64,000 bases of DNA from Mangrovicoccus sp049603835 (GCA_049603835.1 JBMYSZ010000001.1:62001-126000), one strand, 5' to 3'. Positions 27,164-35,578 are shown, numbered from the stretch's first letter. Program-made: numbers and translations. Notes: a model not told the origin generated them from the sequence alone.

Positions 27164-27844
27164 TTATCCCTGGCGGGAGCGCCTGAACCAGGCGCTTCTC
27201 GACAGGGGCAGGGCCGATATTCCCCCCAGCAATAACCAAACCCCTGCAGGCAGGGGTATTGCCGCGAAATCCACGGCTTGGATGCCAATTTGAGTGCCGT
27301 CTTCTGACACCAAACGCCCGGAATTGGACAGATAGGGCAGGTAAGCGGTGAAATCGAACTGCGCATCTGGCAGAGTGTCATTGCGCAGAAAATCGAGCTG
27401 CGCCCCGGGTTGGCGGATTAAGGCCAGAAAGCTGAACTGAGCAAAATCAACCCGCCGTCCCGAAGGTAAGAGCGCTCCGCGCGCATCCATCGAGGTAATC
27501 AGCCGATCATATCCCCAGCCCACTTGGGTCACATGATTATCCCCAAGGGCCATGCTGCCCAGATTGCCTTCTAATGAAATTCCATTGGAAAAATCCATGG
27601 ACCACTGCGTGATCGTATCAGGATAGATCCATTCAAGGGTGGGGTGATCATGGGGTTGGCGCGCGGCGTTTAGATCGATGGTGAGCTGTCCGCGAAACCG
27701 GTCGTCGGCCTTGATTTCCGCCAGCGGATCCGCCTGATCTGTGACAACCCCGTGAAAAGCGAATGTCACCATTGCCGCCTGCACAACACTAGCATGGCCA
27801 AGAGCCAAGCTGCAGATCATCAGAAATAGACGGATAAAGGGCAC
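27164..27844 (-). CDS. VPLPA-CTERM sorting-domain protein
   Basis: A 226-residue exported protein. The N-terminus is a signal peptide (LFLMICSLALGHASVVQA) and the C-terminus is a sorting signal: IPLPAGVWLLLGGISALPL followed by a basic tail (RSAWFRRSRQG). This is the VPLPA-CTERM layout that in Rhodobacterales is recognised by an exosortase. The middle is beta-rich and begins AMVTFAFHGVVTDQADPLAE, a start common among PEP-CTERM-type proteins. Its function is unknown; such proteins are usually linked to extracellular polysaccharide or biofilm. It is embedded on the opposite strand between the ribBA-type gene and ribH, 15 bases from the former's stop. Confidence 0.85.
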   Translation of the reverse strand: MPFIRLFLMICSLALGHASVVQAAMVTFAFHGVVTDQADPLAEIKADDRFRGQLTIDLNAARQPHDHPTLEWIYPDTITQWSMDFSNGISLEGNLGSMALGDNHVTQVGWGYDRLITSMDARGALLPSGRRVDFAQFSFLALIRQPGAQLDFLRNDTLPDAQFDFTAYLPYLSNSGRLVSEDGTQIGIQAVDFAAIPLPAGVWLLLGGISALPLSRSAWFRRSRQG

Positions 27845-27911
27845 TAAGGCGGCTCCGATACGGAAAAGACGCCTTAGATTTGCGGCAGAATATTTTATTC
27901 CAAGTTAACGA

Positions 27912-27996
27912 GTTTTCGAAAACAACTGGCGCAAATTGCTGTGTAGTAGGGGACAGGCCCTTTACCTCGCTGGCTGGGAGCGCTAAGTGGCGCTCC
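27912..27996 (+). promoter_or_regulatory. Structured leader upstream of ribH
   Basis: The 176 bases before ribH contain a perfect 12-base palindrome (27912-27923) and a 7-bp GC-rich hairpin (27977-27983 with 27990-27996), which ends 11 bases before the AGGAG ribosome site. The sequence does not match the conserved core of the FMN riboswitch. It may be a promoter/operator plus a leader hairpin; the function is unproven. Confidence 0.35.
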
Positions 27997-28020
27997 GACC
28001 TCTGCCTAGGAGTGCCCCCA

Positions 28021-28545
28021 TTGGCCAGCATTACCCATTACAGTTTGCCGCGACCGAGCTTTGATAAGCCGGTTAAAGTATTGATTGTTGTCGCGCCTTA
28101 TTACCGCGAGATTGCGGATAATCTATTGGCCGGCGCAAGGGCGGAGTTAGAGGCTTGCGGTGCCGAGCATGAAACCGTCGAAGTGCCGGGCGCGTTGGAA
28201 GTGCCGACCGCTGTAGGGTTTGCTTATCGCCAGGCGGATTATGACGGCTATGTGGCTTTGGGCTGCGTCATTCGTGGGGAAACCACTCATTATGACACTG
28301 TGTGCAATGATAGCTCGCGGGCGCTGCAACTGCTGGGATTGGAAGGCGCCTGTATCGGCAATGGCATCCTAACGGTAGAGAATATGGCGCAGGCAGAGGT
28401 TCGGGCAGATCCGGCGCAGCAGAACAAAGGCGGGGGCGCCGCAGCGGCAGCGCTGCATCTGATCGCGCTGACCCGTGGCTTTGCCCAGAAAACCAAAGGC
28501 ATCGGCTTTCGCACTGGCATGCAGTCCGGCGGCGACGCGGAATGA
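28021..28545 (+). CDS. ribH: 6,7-dimethyl-8-ribityllumazine synthase
   Basis: A 174-residue lumazine synthase, condensing the ribityl-pyrimidine with dihydroxybutanone phosphate. Signatures: VLIVVAPYYREIADNLLAGA at the N-terminus, VEVPGALEVPTAV, ALGCVIRGETTHYD and NGILTVENMAQAEVRA. No in-frame ATG gives a plausible start. The frame opens at 27880, which would add 47 non-conserved residues through the hairpin. The TTG at 28021 gives MASITHYSLPRPSFDKPVK, matching relatives, and has AGGAG eight bases before it. Its stop overlaps the nusB start by four bases (ATGA). Confidence 0.93.
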   Translation: MASITHYSLPRPSFDKPVKVLIVVAPYYREIADNLLAGARAELEACGAEHETVEVPGALEVPTAVGFAYRQADYDGYVALGCVIRGETTHYDTVCNDSSRALQLLGLEGACIGNGILTVENMAQAEVRADPAQQNKGGGAAAAALHLIALTRGFAQKTKGIGFRTGMQSGGDAE

Positions 28546-29015
28546 GCGGGGCTTTATCGGGTAATCGCAAGCGCGCCATGCGCTCGGCCGCACGGTTTTT
28601 CGCGGTGCAGGCTCTGTTCCAGATGGAGCAGACAAACCAGACTGTCGAAGCGGTGTGTCGCGAATTCACCGACTGGCGTTTTGGCGAAACTTTCGAAGAT
28701 TATGAGATGGAAGAAGGTGATCCGCGCCATTTCCGTCAGACTGTGGATAAAGCCGTGGATAATCAGGCGGCGATTGACCAAATGACTGACCGCGCTTTGG
28801 TAGCGGCCTGGCCCATTGGCCGGATCGATCCGACCTTGCGCGCGCTGTTTCGGGCCGCCGGCGCAGAATTGATGCAGCCGGACACGCCGCCGAAAGTTGT
28901 CATTGTCGAGTATCTTGCCGTAGCGAAAGCTTTTTTTCCGGAGGGAAAAGAAGCAAGCTTTGTCAATGCTGTACTAGATCATATGGCGCGCGAGGCTCGG
29001 CCAGAGGCTTTCTAA
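28542..29015 (+). CDS. nusB: Transcription antitermination factor NusB
   Basis: A 157-residue NusB, which binds boxA RNA with NusE and promotes antitermination on rRNA operons. The helical fold begins with RSAARFFAVQALFQMEQT and ends with VIVEYLAVAKAFFPEGKEASFVNAVLD, both typical. The ribH-nusB coupling through a four-base overlap is a widespread arrangement. The 3' end overlaps the convergent acetyltransferase gene by four bases. Confidence 0.96.
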   Translation: MSGALSGNRKRAMRSAARFFAVQALFQMEQTNQTVEAVCREFTDWRFGETFEDYEMEEGDPRHFRQTVDKAVDNQAAIDQMTDRALVAAWPIGRIDPTLRALFRAAGAELMQPDTPPKVVIVEYLAVAKAFFPEGKEASFVNAVLDHMAREARPEAF

Positions 29016-29578
29016 GCTTGGGCCGCGCCTAGGCTGCGTCGCATGATTGGCCGTGTTTCAGAGCGGCGAGCGATCTCTTCAAATCCCGCATCGCGGAAGG
29101 CTCCGTAAAAACCTGTCCATGCGTAAACCGCGGGATATTTTGGCTTTTTCGTGTCTATGGGATAACCTTCGACGGTTGTCGCCCCTTGAGCCTCTGCAAA
29201 GCCGCAAGCGGCCTCTAAAAGCGCGGCGGAAACACCGCTGCGCCGATGGGTTTTATGGACCAGAAAACAGGCGATGCTCCAGACCTCTGCATCATCCACG
29301 GGTTTGAGAATTCGCGAAGTCGCCAGGCGCGGAAAGGCGTCGCGCCTGTCGATCTGGATCCAACCAACGGCCCGCTCGCCATCCCAGGCCACGAGCCCCG
29401 GCGGTGGGCCGTCCTCAAACCGTTTTTGCATCGCCGCGCGATTGGCGGCGCCCATATTGGCGTCCATTTCTTTTTTGGATTGCCGCCAAAGCATGCACCA
29501 ACATCCGCCGCAGCCGCCTTTCTCGCCCATCACCTGGGTGAAACCGGTCCAATCGGCAGGCAGGACCCGCAGTGTCAT
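29012..29578 (-). CDS. GNAT family N-acetyltransferase
   Basis: A 188-residue acetyltransferase-like protein. The acetyl-CoA-binding region is CFLVHKTHRRSGVSAALLEA, with the R/Q-x-x-G-x-G/A loop in the form RRSGVS, followed by the last strand YAWTGFYGAFRDAGFEEI. Near the N-terminus is an unusual cysteine-rich patch, GGCGGCWCMLWR, seen in one subgroup of the family; its role is not known to me. The substrate is unknown. It begins two bases after the dnaB stop on the same strand and is probably co-transcribed with it. Confidence 0.85.
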   Translation of the reverse strand: MTLRVLPADWTGFTQVMGEKGGCGGCWCMLWRQSKKEMDANMGAANRAAMQKRFEDGPPPGLVAWDGERAVGWIQIDRRDAFPRLATSRILKPVDDAEVWSIACFLVHKTHRRSGVSAALLEAACGFAEAQGATTVEGYPIDTKKPKYPAVYAWTGFYGAFRDAGFEEIARRSETRPIMRRSLGAAQA

Positions 29579-29580
29579 GA

Positions 29581-31086
29581 TCAGAAACCCTCTGCGCCGC
29601 CTTGCTGCCAGGGTTTGACCAGATTGCCGAAACGGGTGAAGCGCCCTTCGAAGCTAAGCTCCACCGTGCCGATGGGGCCGTGGCGCTGTTTGCCGATGAT
29701 GACTTCGGCTTTGCCATGGACGCGTTCCATGTTCTCTTGCCATTTCGCCATTTCTTCTAGCCGGTCTTCGGACGGCTTTTCCCGCTCTTTATAATATTCC
29801 TCGCGATAAACGAACATCACCACATCCGCGTCTTGCTCGATCGAGCCGGATTCCCGCAGATCGCTGAGCTGGGGGCGTTTATCATCCCGATTTTCCACCT
29901 GGCGCGACAGCTGGGATAAGGCGACGACGGGGATGTCGAGTTCCTTCGCGATGGCTTTGAGCCCTTGGGTAATTTCCGAGACTTCATTAACCCGGCTGTC
30001 TTTCGCCGTTGCAGGGCGCACCAGCTGCAAATAATCCACAAAGATAGCATCTAGGCCATAGGTCCGCTTCAGACGTCGGGCCCGCGCGGCGAGCTGGCTG
30101 ATGGGCAGGGCAGGGGTGTCGTCAATATAGAGCGGGCAGGATTCCAAAGTTTTCGCCGCCTCGATAAAGCGGCGGAACTCGGCTTCGGTCATGTCGCCCC
30201 GGCGGATCTGTTCCGAGGGCACTTCGGAGGCCTCCGACAGCACTCGCGCGGCCAGCTGCTCGGCGCTCATTTCCAAGCTGAAGAACCCGACCACACCGCC
30301 ATTCACCGCGCCTTCGGTGCCGTCATGCAGGCGGCCCTTCTGATAGGCTTTTGCGATATTAAAGGCGATATTGGTGGCAAGCGAGGTTTTCCCCATCGAA
30401 GGCCGCCCGGCCAAGATCAGCAAATCCGAGCGGTGCAAGCCGCCCAAGCGCTTATCCAAGTCATCCAGGCCGGTTGAAACCCCGGCCAGGCCACCATCGC
30501 GCTTATAAGCGGCATTGGCCACATTCACCGCATCTGTGACGGCTTTGAGAAAGCTCTGGAAGCCGCGCTCGCTTTGACCGGCTTCGCCCAGCTTATAGAG
30601 CCGTTGCTCCGCCTCGACGATTTGGTCTTTCGGCTCGCTGGCCACATCCACACGGGCGGCTTTGTCAGAAATCTCTTGGCCCAGCCCAATCAATTCCCGG
30701 CGAATGGCCAGGTCATAAATGAGCTGCGCATAATCCCGCGCCGCAAAGCTGGAAATCGCTGCCCCTGCCAGATTGGCCAGATAGCGCGGCCCGCCGAGTT
30801 CCTTGAGCCCTTCATCCTCTTCCATAAAGGCTGCGAGGGTCACCGGGGTAACCAAAGCATTTTTGGCGATCCGCGCGGCGGCAACCTCGTAAATCCGGCC
30901 ATGGACCGGTTCGAAGAAATGTACAGGCGTGATCAGAGACGAAACTTTGTCATAGATCTGGTCATTGGTCAGCAGCGCCCCAAGCAGCTGTTGCTCTGCC
31001 TCGATACTATGGGGCAGTTGCTGGGGTGCTTCGGCCGGGCGCACGTCTCCGGCGAAGGTATCTTTAGCGACACCCATATCATTCAT
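29581..31086 (-). CDS. dnaB: Replicative DNA helicase DnaB
   Basis: A 501-residue hexameric replicative helicase. The N-terminal domain (PHSIEAEQQLLGALLTNDQ) contacts primase. The RecA-like motor has Walker A AGRPSMGKTSLA, motif H1a/Walker B around AIFVDYLQLV and the DnaB-specific ALSQLSRQVENRDDKRP with the arginine finger region after it. There is no intein. Length is slightly above 480, normal for alphaproteobacteria. The ATG at 31086 is followed by a second in-frame ATG three codons on. Downstream is the GNAT gene, upstream pyrE. Confidence 0.97.
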   Translation of the reverse strand: MNDMGVAKDTFAGDVRPAEAPQQLPHSIEAEQQLLGALLTNDQIYDKVSSLITPVHFFEPVHGRIYEVAAARIAKNALVTPVTLAAFMEEDEGLKELGGPRYLANLAGAAISSFAARDYAQLIYDLAIRRELIGLGQEISDKAARVDVASEPKDQIVEAEQRLYKLGEAGQSERGFQSFLKAVTDAVNVANAAYKRDGGLAGVSTGLDDLDKRLGGLHRSDLLILAGRPSMGKTSLATNIAFNIAKAYQKGRLHDGTEGAVNGGVVGFFSLEMSAEQLAARVLSEASEVPSEQIRRGDMTEAEFRRFIEAAKTLESCPLYIDDTPALPISQLAARARRLKRTYGLDAIFVDYLQLVRPATAKDSRVNEVSEITQGLKAIAKELDIPVVALSQLSRQVENRDDKRPQLSDLRESGSIEQDADVVMFVYREEYYKEREKPSEDRLEEMAKWQENMERVHGKAEVIIGKQRHGPIGTVELSFEGRFTRFGNLVKPWQQGGAEGF

Positions 31087-31200
31087 CAGAATTGTCCCCT
31101 GCTCTTATTTACACCCAATGCCCTGAGCGAGGCTCATAACGCCTTCACCCTGCCTGCGGCAATCTGGATATCCTGTGGACAAGTTTGTATAACGCTCTCA

Positions 31201-31224
31201 CCCCAAGATAAGCCTATCTTGGGG
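31201..31224 (-). terminator. Stem-loop after pyrE
   Basis: CCCCAAGATA (31201-31210) and TATCTTGGGG (31215-31224) form a perfect 10-bp stem with a 4-base loop, 27 bases beyond the pyrE stop on the minus strand. No T-tract follows, so termination may be partial or protein-dependent. It separates pyrCE from dnaB. Confidence 0.6.
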
Positions 31225-31250
31225 CGGCAGTCTACAATTTATAGAGTGTG

Positions 31251-31931
31251 CTAGTCTGTTTTTCTTGCGGCCTGCCAGCCACGCGGATCAGCGAGGAAGG
31301 CGGCGACCTCTTTCATCGTGGTGTCGCTGAAGGACCCCATGGCTTCGGCCTCGGCGTAAACATCATGCCAGGTGCAAAGACTATGCAGCTTGACCCCATG
31401 CTCGGCGAGGGTCGGCTCGGTCTCGGGGAAAATCCCATAGCTGAAGATCACCGCCGTATGGCCACAAGTCGCGCCAGTTTCGCGGATCGCATTGACAAAG
31501 TTCAGTTTACTGCCGCCATCAGTGGTCAGATCCTCCACCAGAAGAACCCGTTGGCCTTCGGTCATCACCCCTTCGATCCGGGCATTGCGGCCATAGCCTT
31601 TGGGCTTTTTGCGCACATAGGTCATGGGCAGGGCCAGGCGTTCGGCGATCATCGCGCCAAAGGGAATGCCCGCCGTTTCGCCACCGGCCACATTGTCAAA
31701 GGCCTCAAACCCCGCTTCGCGCATGATGGTGCAGGCGAGGAAATCCATCAGAGTGGTGCGAATCCGCGGGAAGCTGATCAGCTTGCGGCAGTCGATATAA
31801 GTCGGGGAGGGCAGGCCAGAGGCCAGGGTGAACGGGTCTTCGCCATTGAAATGCACCGCTTCGATTTCCAGAAGCATGCGGGCCGTCAGGCGTGCAATTT
31901 CGGCTTTGTCGGGGAAAGCGGTGGGGATCAT
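31251..31931 (-). CDS. pyrE: Orotate phosphoribosyltransferase
   Basis: A 226-residue enzyme that joins orotate to PRPP to make orotidine monophosphate in pyrimidine synthesis. The PRPP-binding signature is VLLVEDLTTDGGSK, and TYIDCRKLISFPRIR and NVAGGETAGIPF are further conserved segments. The ATG at 31931 overlaps the pyrC stop in an ATGA arrangement and has GAGGA six bases before; the frame is open for seven more codons upstream but without support. pyrC and pyrE are therefore translationally coupled. Confidence 0.96.
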   Translation of the reverse strand: MIPTAFPDKAEIARLTARMLLEIEAVHFNGEDPFTLASGLPSPTYIDCRKLISFPRIRTTLMDFLACTIMREAGFEAFDNVAGGETAGIPFGAMIAERLALPMTYVRKKPKGYGRNARIEGVMTEGQRVLLVEDLTTDGGSKLNFVNAIRETGATCGHTAVIFSYGIFPETEPTLAEHGVKLHSLCTWHDVYAEAEAMGSFSDTTMKEVAAFLADPRGWQAARKTD

Positions 31932-32974
31932 GCGGCGTCCTCTACATGCCAATAGAGCGGGAAGCCTGGATCAAACAGAGTGATCGGGCCGTCCTCACTG
32001 TCGATTTTCGCGGGCAGGTTTAGCGGCTCGCCCTTGAGCAAGGTGATGCGGTCTTCATTGGGCGGCAGCTTGTAATAGCGCGGGCCATTGAGCGAGGCAA
32101 AGGCCTCTAACCGGTCCAGCGCCCCGGCATTCTCAAAGACCTGGGCTAGGCAGGAAACGGTATTCGTGGCGGAGAATACGCCGGCACAGCCGCAAGCGCT
32201 TTCTTTATTCGGGTCGGTATGCGGTGCGCTATCGGTGCCCAGGAAAAAGCGCGGATCGCCCGAGGTCGCGGCCTCGATCAGCCGGTCGCGATGGGTGGCG
32301 CGTTTGGCCACGGGCAAGCAATAGTAATGCGGCTTAATCCCGCCCACCAAGATATGATTGCGGTCAATGATCAGGTGATGCGTGGTGATGGTGGCAGCTA
32401 GATTGCCTTCGGAGGCGGTTACATAATCCACCGCATCGCCGGTGGTCACATGCTCCATGATCACCCGCAGCTCGGGGAGATCCCGGCGCAGCGGATCGAG
32501 CACGGTTTCGATGAACACGGCTTCGCGGTCAAAGATATCCACTTCGGGATCGGTGACTTCCCCATGGACGCAAAGCGGAAGACCGACCTGAGCCATGGTT
32601 TCCAGCACTTTGCGCACTTTGGACAGATCGCGCACGCCGCTTTGGGAATTGGTGGTGGCGCCAGCGGGATAGAGTTTGACCGCGGTAATCAGCCCGATCT
32701 CAGCCGCAGCGCGCACATCGCGCGGCTCGGTATCTTCGGTCAGATAGAGCGTCATCAGCGGCTGGAACTTGTTATTATCAGGCTTTGCAGCAAGAATCCG
32801 GTCGCGATAATCGGCGGCATCAGCGGCGGTCACCACTGGCGGCACCAAATTCGGCATAATGATGGCACGCCCAAAATGGCGGGCGGTTTCAGGCAAAACG
32901 GCACGGAGCACAGCACCATCGCGCAGATGCAGATGCCAATCGTCTGGGCGACGTATTGTGAGTAGATCTGTCAT
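31928..32974 (-). CDS. pyrC: Dihydroorotase (PyrC type)
   Basis: A 348-residue zinc dihydroorotase of the short class that cyclises carbamoyl aspartate. Metal-site motifs: DDWHLHLRDGAVL (first two histidines), the carbamylated lysine in AVKLYPAGATTNS, EHVTTGDAV and the closing GTDSAPHTDPNKE. The length equals the E. coli enzyme once the start is placed at ATG 32974; the frame is open 23 codons further upstream. It is transcribed divergently from the urease operon, with 151 bases between the starts, which must hold promoters for both. Confidence 0.96.
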   Translation of the reverse strand: MTDLLTIRRPDDWHLHLRDGAVLRAVLPETARHFGRAIIMPNLVPPVVTAADAADYRDRILAAKPDNNKFQPLMTLYLTEDTEPRDVRAAAEIGLITAVKLYPAGATTNSQSGVRDLSKVRKVLETMAQVGLPLCVHGEVTDPEVDIFDREAVFIETVLDPLRRDLPELRVIMEHVTTGDAVDYVTASEGNLAATITTHHLIIDRNHILVGGIKPHYYCLPVAKRATHRDRLIEAATSGDPRFFLGTDSAPHTDPNKESACGCAGVFSATNTVSCLAQVFENAGALDRLEAFASLNGPRYYKLPPNEDRITLLKGEPLNLPAKIDSEDGPITLFDPGFPLYWHVEDAA

Positions 32975-33125
32975 GGTCGCGTGTTTAGCCGGAGGTTTCG
33001 CCAAGAACCAGCCCACAAAGCGCCTAAGGATGTGGCGCTGCAAACTTCTTGGCCTAGTTTTTGCGCGGTCTTCCGTGGACAGTGCCGGAACAATCGCTAG
33101 GGTGCAGAAAAACAGAGGATCACAA

Positions 33126-33962
33126 ATGCCGGATGGCGGGTTGCAATCAGAGGTCAGGGCGCGTCACCAGCGGGTGGATGCGGCGGCTTCGGTTGTGCTG
33201 GGCGCGCGTGGCGGGCGCACTGTGTTGCGCAATCTGGCGCAGCAGGGCTCGGCCAAGGTATTCTTGCCCCGCGCCCATCAGCCAGAACCCGAAGTGGTGT
33301 TTCTGAATACGGCTGGCGGATTGACCGGCGGCGATCAGCTGCGCTTTGCCCTAGAGATGCAAGATGGCAGCCGGGCGGTGGCAACGACCCAAACCGCCGA
33401 GCGCGCCTATGCCAGTTTGGGCGGCAATGCGGCAAAGCTCGATATCTCTATCTCCGTAGGGGCTTGCGGCGATTTGGCATGGCTGCCGCAAGAAACCATT
33501 CTGTTTGACCAATCCGCTTTGCATCGGCGCACCCAGATCGATTTGGCCGAAGGCGCGACTTTGCTGACCTGTGAAATGGTGGTTTTGGGGCGCGCGGCGA
33601 TGCAGGAAACCGTCACGCGGCTAAATTTCCGCGATTGGCGTGATATTCGCCGAGGCGGTCGGCCGGTGGTTCTCGAACCTCTTGCGCTGAATGATCAGCA
33701 TTTGGCCCAGGATGGGGCGGTGATGCTGGATGGGGCGCGGGTCTTTGGCACTATGATATATCTCGCGCCGGATGCTGAGGATCGCTTGGCGCCGCTGCGC
33801 GCGATGTTAGAGGCCCAAGGCGTCACCGCTGCCGCGTCGGCTTGGGATGGCAAACTGATCATCCGAGCCTTGGCGGCGGATGCTTGGCCGCTTAAAGTCC
33901 TTTTTGCGCGGCTCATTGAATACCTGCGCGCGGCGCCCCTGCCGCGTGTTTGGCAAGTCTGA
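33126..33962 (+). CDS. ureD: Urease accessory protein UreD
   Basis: A 278-residue accessory protein, first gene of the urease operon. UreD binds the apo-urease and works with UreF and UreG to deliver nickel and carbamylate the active-site lysine. Family segments: VFLNTAGGLTGGDQLRF, TTQTAERAYAS, WLPQETILFDQSALHRRTQI and the RGGRPVVLEPLAL stretch. The frame is open from 32859, but the ATG at 33126 has GAGGA six bases before it and starts the family-like N-terminus. Confidence 0.95.
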   Translation: MPDGGLQSEVRARHQRVDAAASVVLGARGGRTVLRNLAQQGSAKVFLPRAHQPEPEVVFLNTAGGLTGGDQLRFALEMQDGSRAVATTQTAERAYASLGGNAAKLDISISVGACGDLAWLPQETILFDQSALHRRTQIDLAEGATLLTCEMVVLGRAAMQETVTRLNFRDWRDIRRGGRPVVLEPLALNDQHLAQDGAVMLDGARVFGTMIYLAPDAEDRLAPLRAMLEAQGVTAAASAWDGKLIIRALAADAWPLKVLFARLIEYLRAAPLPRVWQV

Positions 33963-33988
33963 CAGGGGAAAGAGGGTAAAGCAGATCC

Positions 33989-34291
33989 ATGAACCTGACA
34001 CCTAGGGAAAAAGACAAACTTCTGGTTAGCCTGGCCGCAATGGTGGCGCGCGGGCGGCTGGAGCGAGGCGTTAAGCTGAACCATCCCGAAACCATCGCTT
34101 TGATCACCGATTTCGTGGTCGAAGGCGCCCGCGATGGCCGGAGCGTTGCCGAGCTGATGGAGGCTGGCGCCCATGTGGTGACGGCCGATCAATGCATGGA
34201 AGGCATCGCCGAGATGATCCATGATGTGCAAGTCGAAGCGACCTTTCCGGATGGCACAAAGCTGGTCACCGTCCATCACCCCGTGCGTTAG
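33989..34291 (+). CDS. ureA: Urease gamma subunit
   Basis: A 100-residue UreA, the smallest structural subunit of urease. The sequence MNLTPREKDKLLVSLAAMVA and the later HPETIALITDFVVEGARDGR and MIHDVQVEATFPDGTKLVTVH are standard. Length is exact. It lies 26 bases after ureD with a purine-rich ribosome site (GGGGAAAGAGGG). Confidence 0.98.
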   Translation: MNLTPREKDKLLVSLAAMVARGRLERGVKLNHPETIALITDFVVEGARDGRSVAELMEAGAHVVTADQCMEGIAEMIHDVQVEATFPDGTKLVTVHHPVR

Positions 34292-34311
34292 GATGCAGCA
34301 GTGATGCAGCT

Positions 34312-34358
34312 GGGGCGCTATACGTAAGGTTATGCAACCTATACGAGATTTTCGCCCC
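34312..34358 (+). promoter_or_regulatory. Nested stem-loop between ureA and ureB
   Basis: GGGGCG (34312-34317) pairs with CGCCCC (34353-34358); inside, AGGTT and AACCT form a second small stem. A T-rich stretch follows after a few bases. It may be an attenuator or an mRNA-stability element in the 124-base ureA-ureB gap. Confidence 0.35.
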
Positions 34359-34415
34359 TAACTTGCTTTGATTTTTTCCAGTTTCCTGTCAGTATTCCCT
34401 ACGGAAGGACCTAAA

Positions 34416-34727
34416 ATGATCCCAGGCGAAATCATTACTCAAGCCGGTGACATCACGCTGAATGCCGAGGCAGAGGCGGTGACGATCACTGTGGCCAATA
34501 CGGGTGACCGTCCGGTCCAAGTGGGCAGTCATTATCATTTTGCGGAAACCAATAGCGCGCTGTCCTTTGACCGCGAGGCGGCTTTGGGGCGGCGTTTGGA
34601 CATTGCGGCGGGCACGGCCGTGCGGTTCGAACCGGGCCAAACCCGCGAAGTTGCTTTGATCCCTTATGGTGGGGCGCGGGCGATTTATGGCTTCAATCAA
34701 AAAATCATGGGGAATCTGGACCAATGA
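34416..34727 (+). CDS. ureB: Urease beta subunit
   Basis: A 103-residue UreB. It begins MIPGEIITQAGDITLNAEAE and contains VANTGDRPVQVGSHYHFAET and GTAVRFEPGQTREVALIPYG, all diagnostic. The ATG at 34416 has GGAAGGA six bases before; sixteen more upstream codons are open but not conserved. Its stop codon overlaps the start of the next gene by four bases (ATGA). Confidence 0.98.
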   Translation: MIPGEIITQAGDITLNAEAEAVTITVANTGDRPVQVGSHYHFAETNSALSFDREAALGRRLDIAAGTAVRFEPGQTREVALIPYGGARAIYGFNQKIMGNLDQ

Positions 34728-35578
34728 TCCACCAGAATTTGCGCGGCTGGTCCGCATCGAAGCAGCCGACCTGGTTTAAGACATCGAGCATGCTGACACC
34801 GGTCGATTTTTGGAAAACTGGCTTTGAGCTTTGGTTCAAAGGGGCCGAAGCACAGATGGAAATGACGCTTCAAATGGTGAATATGATGACGGGGCTGACC
34901 TCTGCCTCGCCCATTACGCAGCCTTTTGCCGCGATGATGCCTTTTGGCCAAACCCGGACCACATCGACAAAGCCCGCCGCTGCGGCAAAGCCGAAAACCG
35001 CGCCCAAACCAGCGCCGAAACCCAAAGCGTCTGCCTCTGCGACTGCTGAGAAACCGGCATTGCGCAGTGTAACGGAAGAGCGGGCCAAACCTGCGGCAGA
35101 GGCGAGCCCCGCAGCCACGGTCACCGAATTGCCGGTTGCCCCGAAAAAGCCCGCGCCGCGCCGTCGGAGCCCAGCAAAGCCGAAAACCGCAGATAATGCG
35201 GCGGCCAAGGTCGCGGCACCGGCACCTGCTTCAGCCCCTTCTCCGGCCCCGAAGACAGAAACGCCAGCTGTGGAAAAACCAAAGGCTCCGCGTCGTCGTA
35301 AGGCAGCCGCTAGCACCACCACGGATGCGGCAACAGCGACCCCTGCGGAAACTCCGGCCAAGCCTGCCGCGCGGACCCGCAAACCAGCCGCTAAACCGGC
35401 GGCCAAACCGGCAGCAAAGGCCAGCCCAGCCGCGACGGAGGCAACGCCAGCCGCGAAACCCGCGACCCGTCGCAAGACAGCCGCAGCAAAGACAGCGGAT
35501 GCCGCCACCACCGCAGAGAAAAAACCGGCCCCACGTCGGCGCAGCCCAGCTGCTAAAAAAAGCGACCCATCCGAGTAA
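34724..35578 (+). CDS. Phasin-like N-terminal module fused to a histone H1-like basic tail
   Basis: A 284-residue protein translationally coupled to ureB. Residues 24-58 form a helical segment, TPVDFWKTGFELWFKGAEAQ and onwards, resembling small phasin-like/'antifreeze' proteins of Rhodobacterales. From about residue 80 to the end it is low-complexity, rich in Ala, Lys and Pro, with repeated basic blocks (APRRRSPAKPK, APRRRKAAAS, APRRRSPAAKK), like AlgP or histone H1-type tails that bind nucleic acid or polyphosphate. No enzyme motif is visible. It separates ureB from ureC, where no urease gene is expected. The next gene carries the same N-terminal module without the tail. Confidence 0.7.
   Translation: MIHQNLRGWSASKQPTWFKTSSMLTPVDFWKTGFELWFKGAEAQMEMTLQMVNMMTGLTSASPITQPFAAMMPFGQTRTTSTKPAAAAKPKTAPKPAPKPKASASATAEKPALRSVTEERAKPAAEASPAATVTELPVAPKKPAPRRRSPAKPKTADNAAAKVAAPAPASAPSPAPKTETPAVEKPKAPRRRKAAASTTTDAATATPAETPAKPAARTRKPAAKPAAKPAAKASPAATEATPAAKPATRRKTAAAKTADAATTAEKKPAPRRRSPAAKKSDPSE

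Noticed and set aside
27845..28020. FMN riboswitch before ribH
   Set aside because: The conserved core blocks of the FMN element are absent both here and before ribE.
27880..28545. Longer ribH of 221 residues starting at 27880
   Set aside because: The extra 47 residues are not conserved and are encoded through the palindrome and hairpin; the TTG start gives the normal length and has a ribosome site.
34312..34358. Stem-loop in ureA-ureB gap as a nickel-responsive riboswitch
   Set aside because: The structure is small and matches no known riboswitch core; kept only as a possible attenuator.
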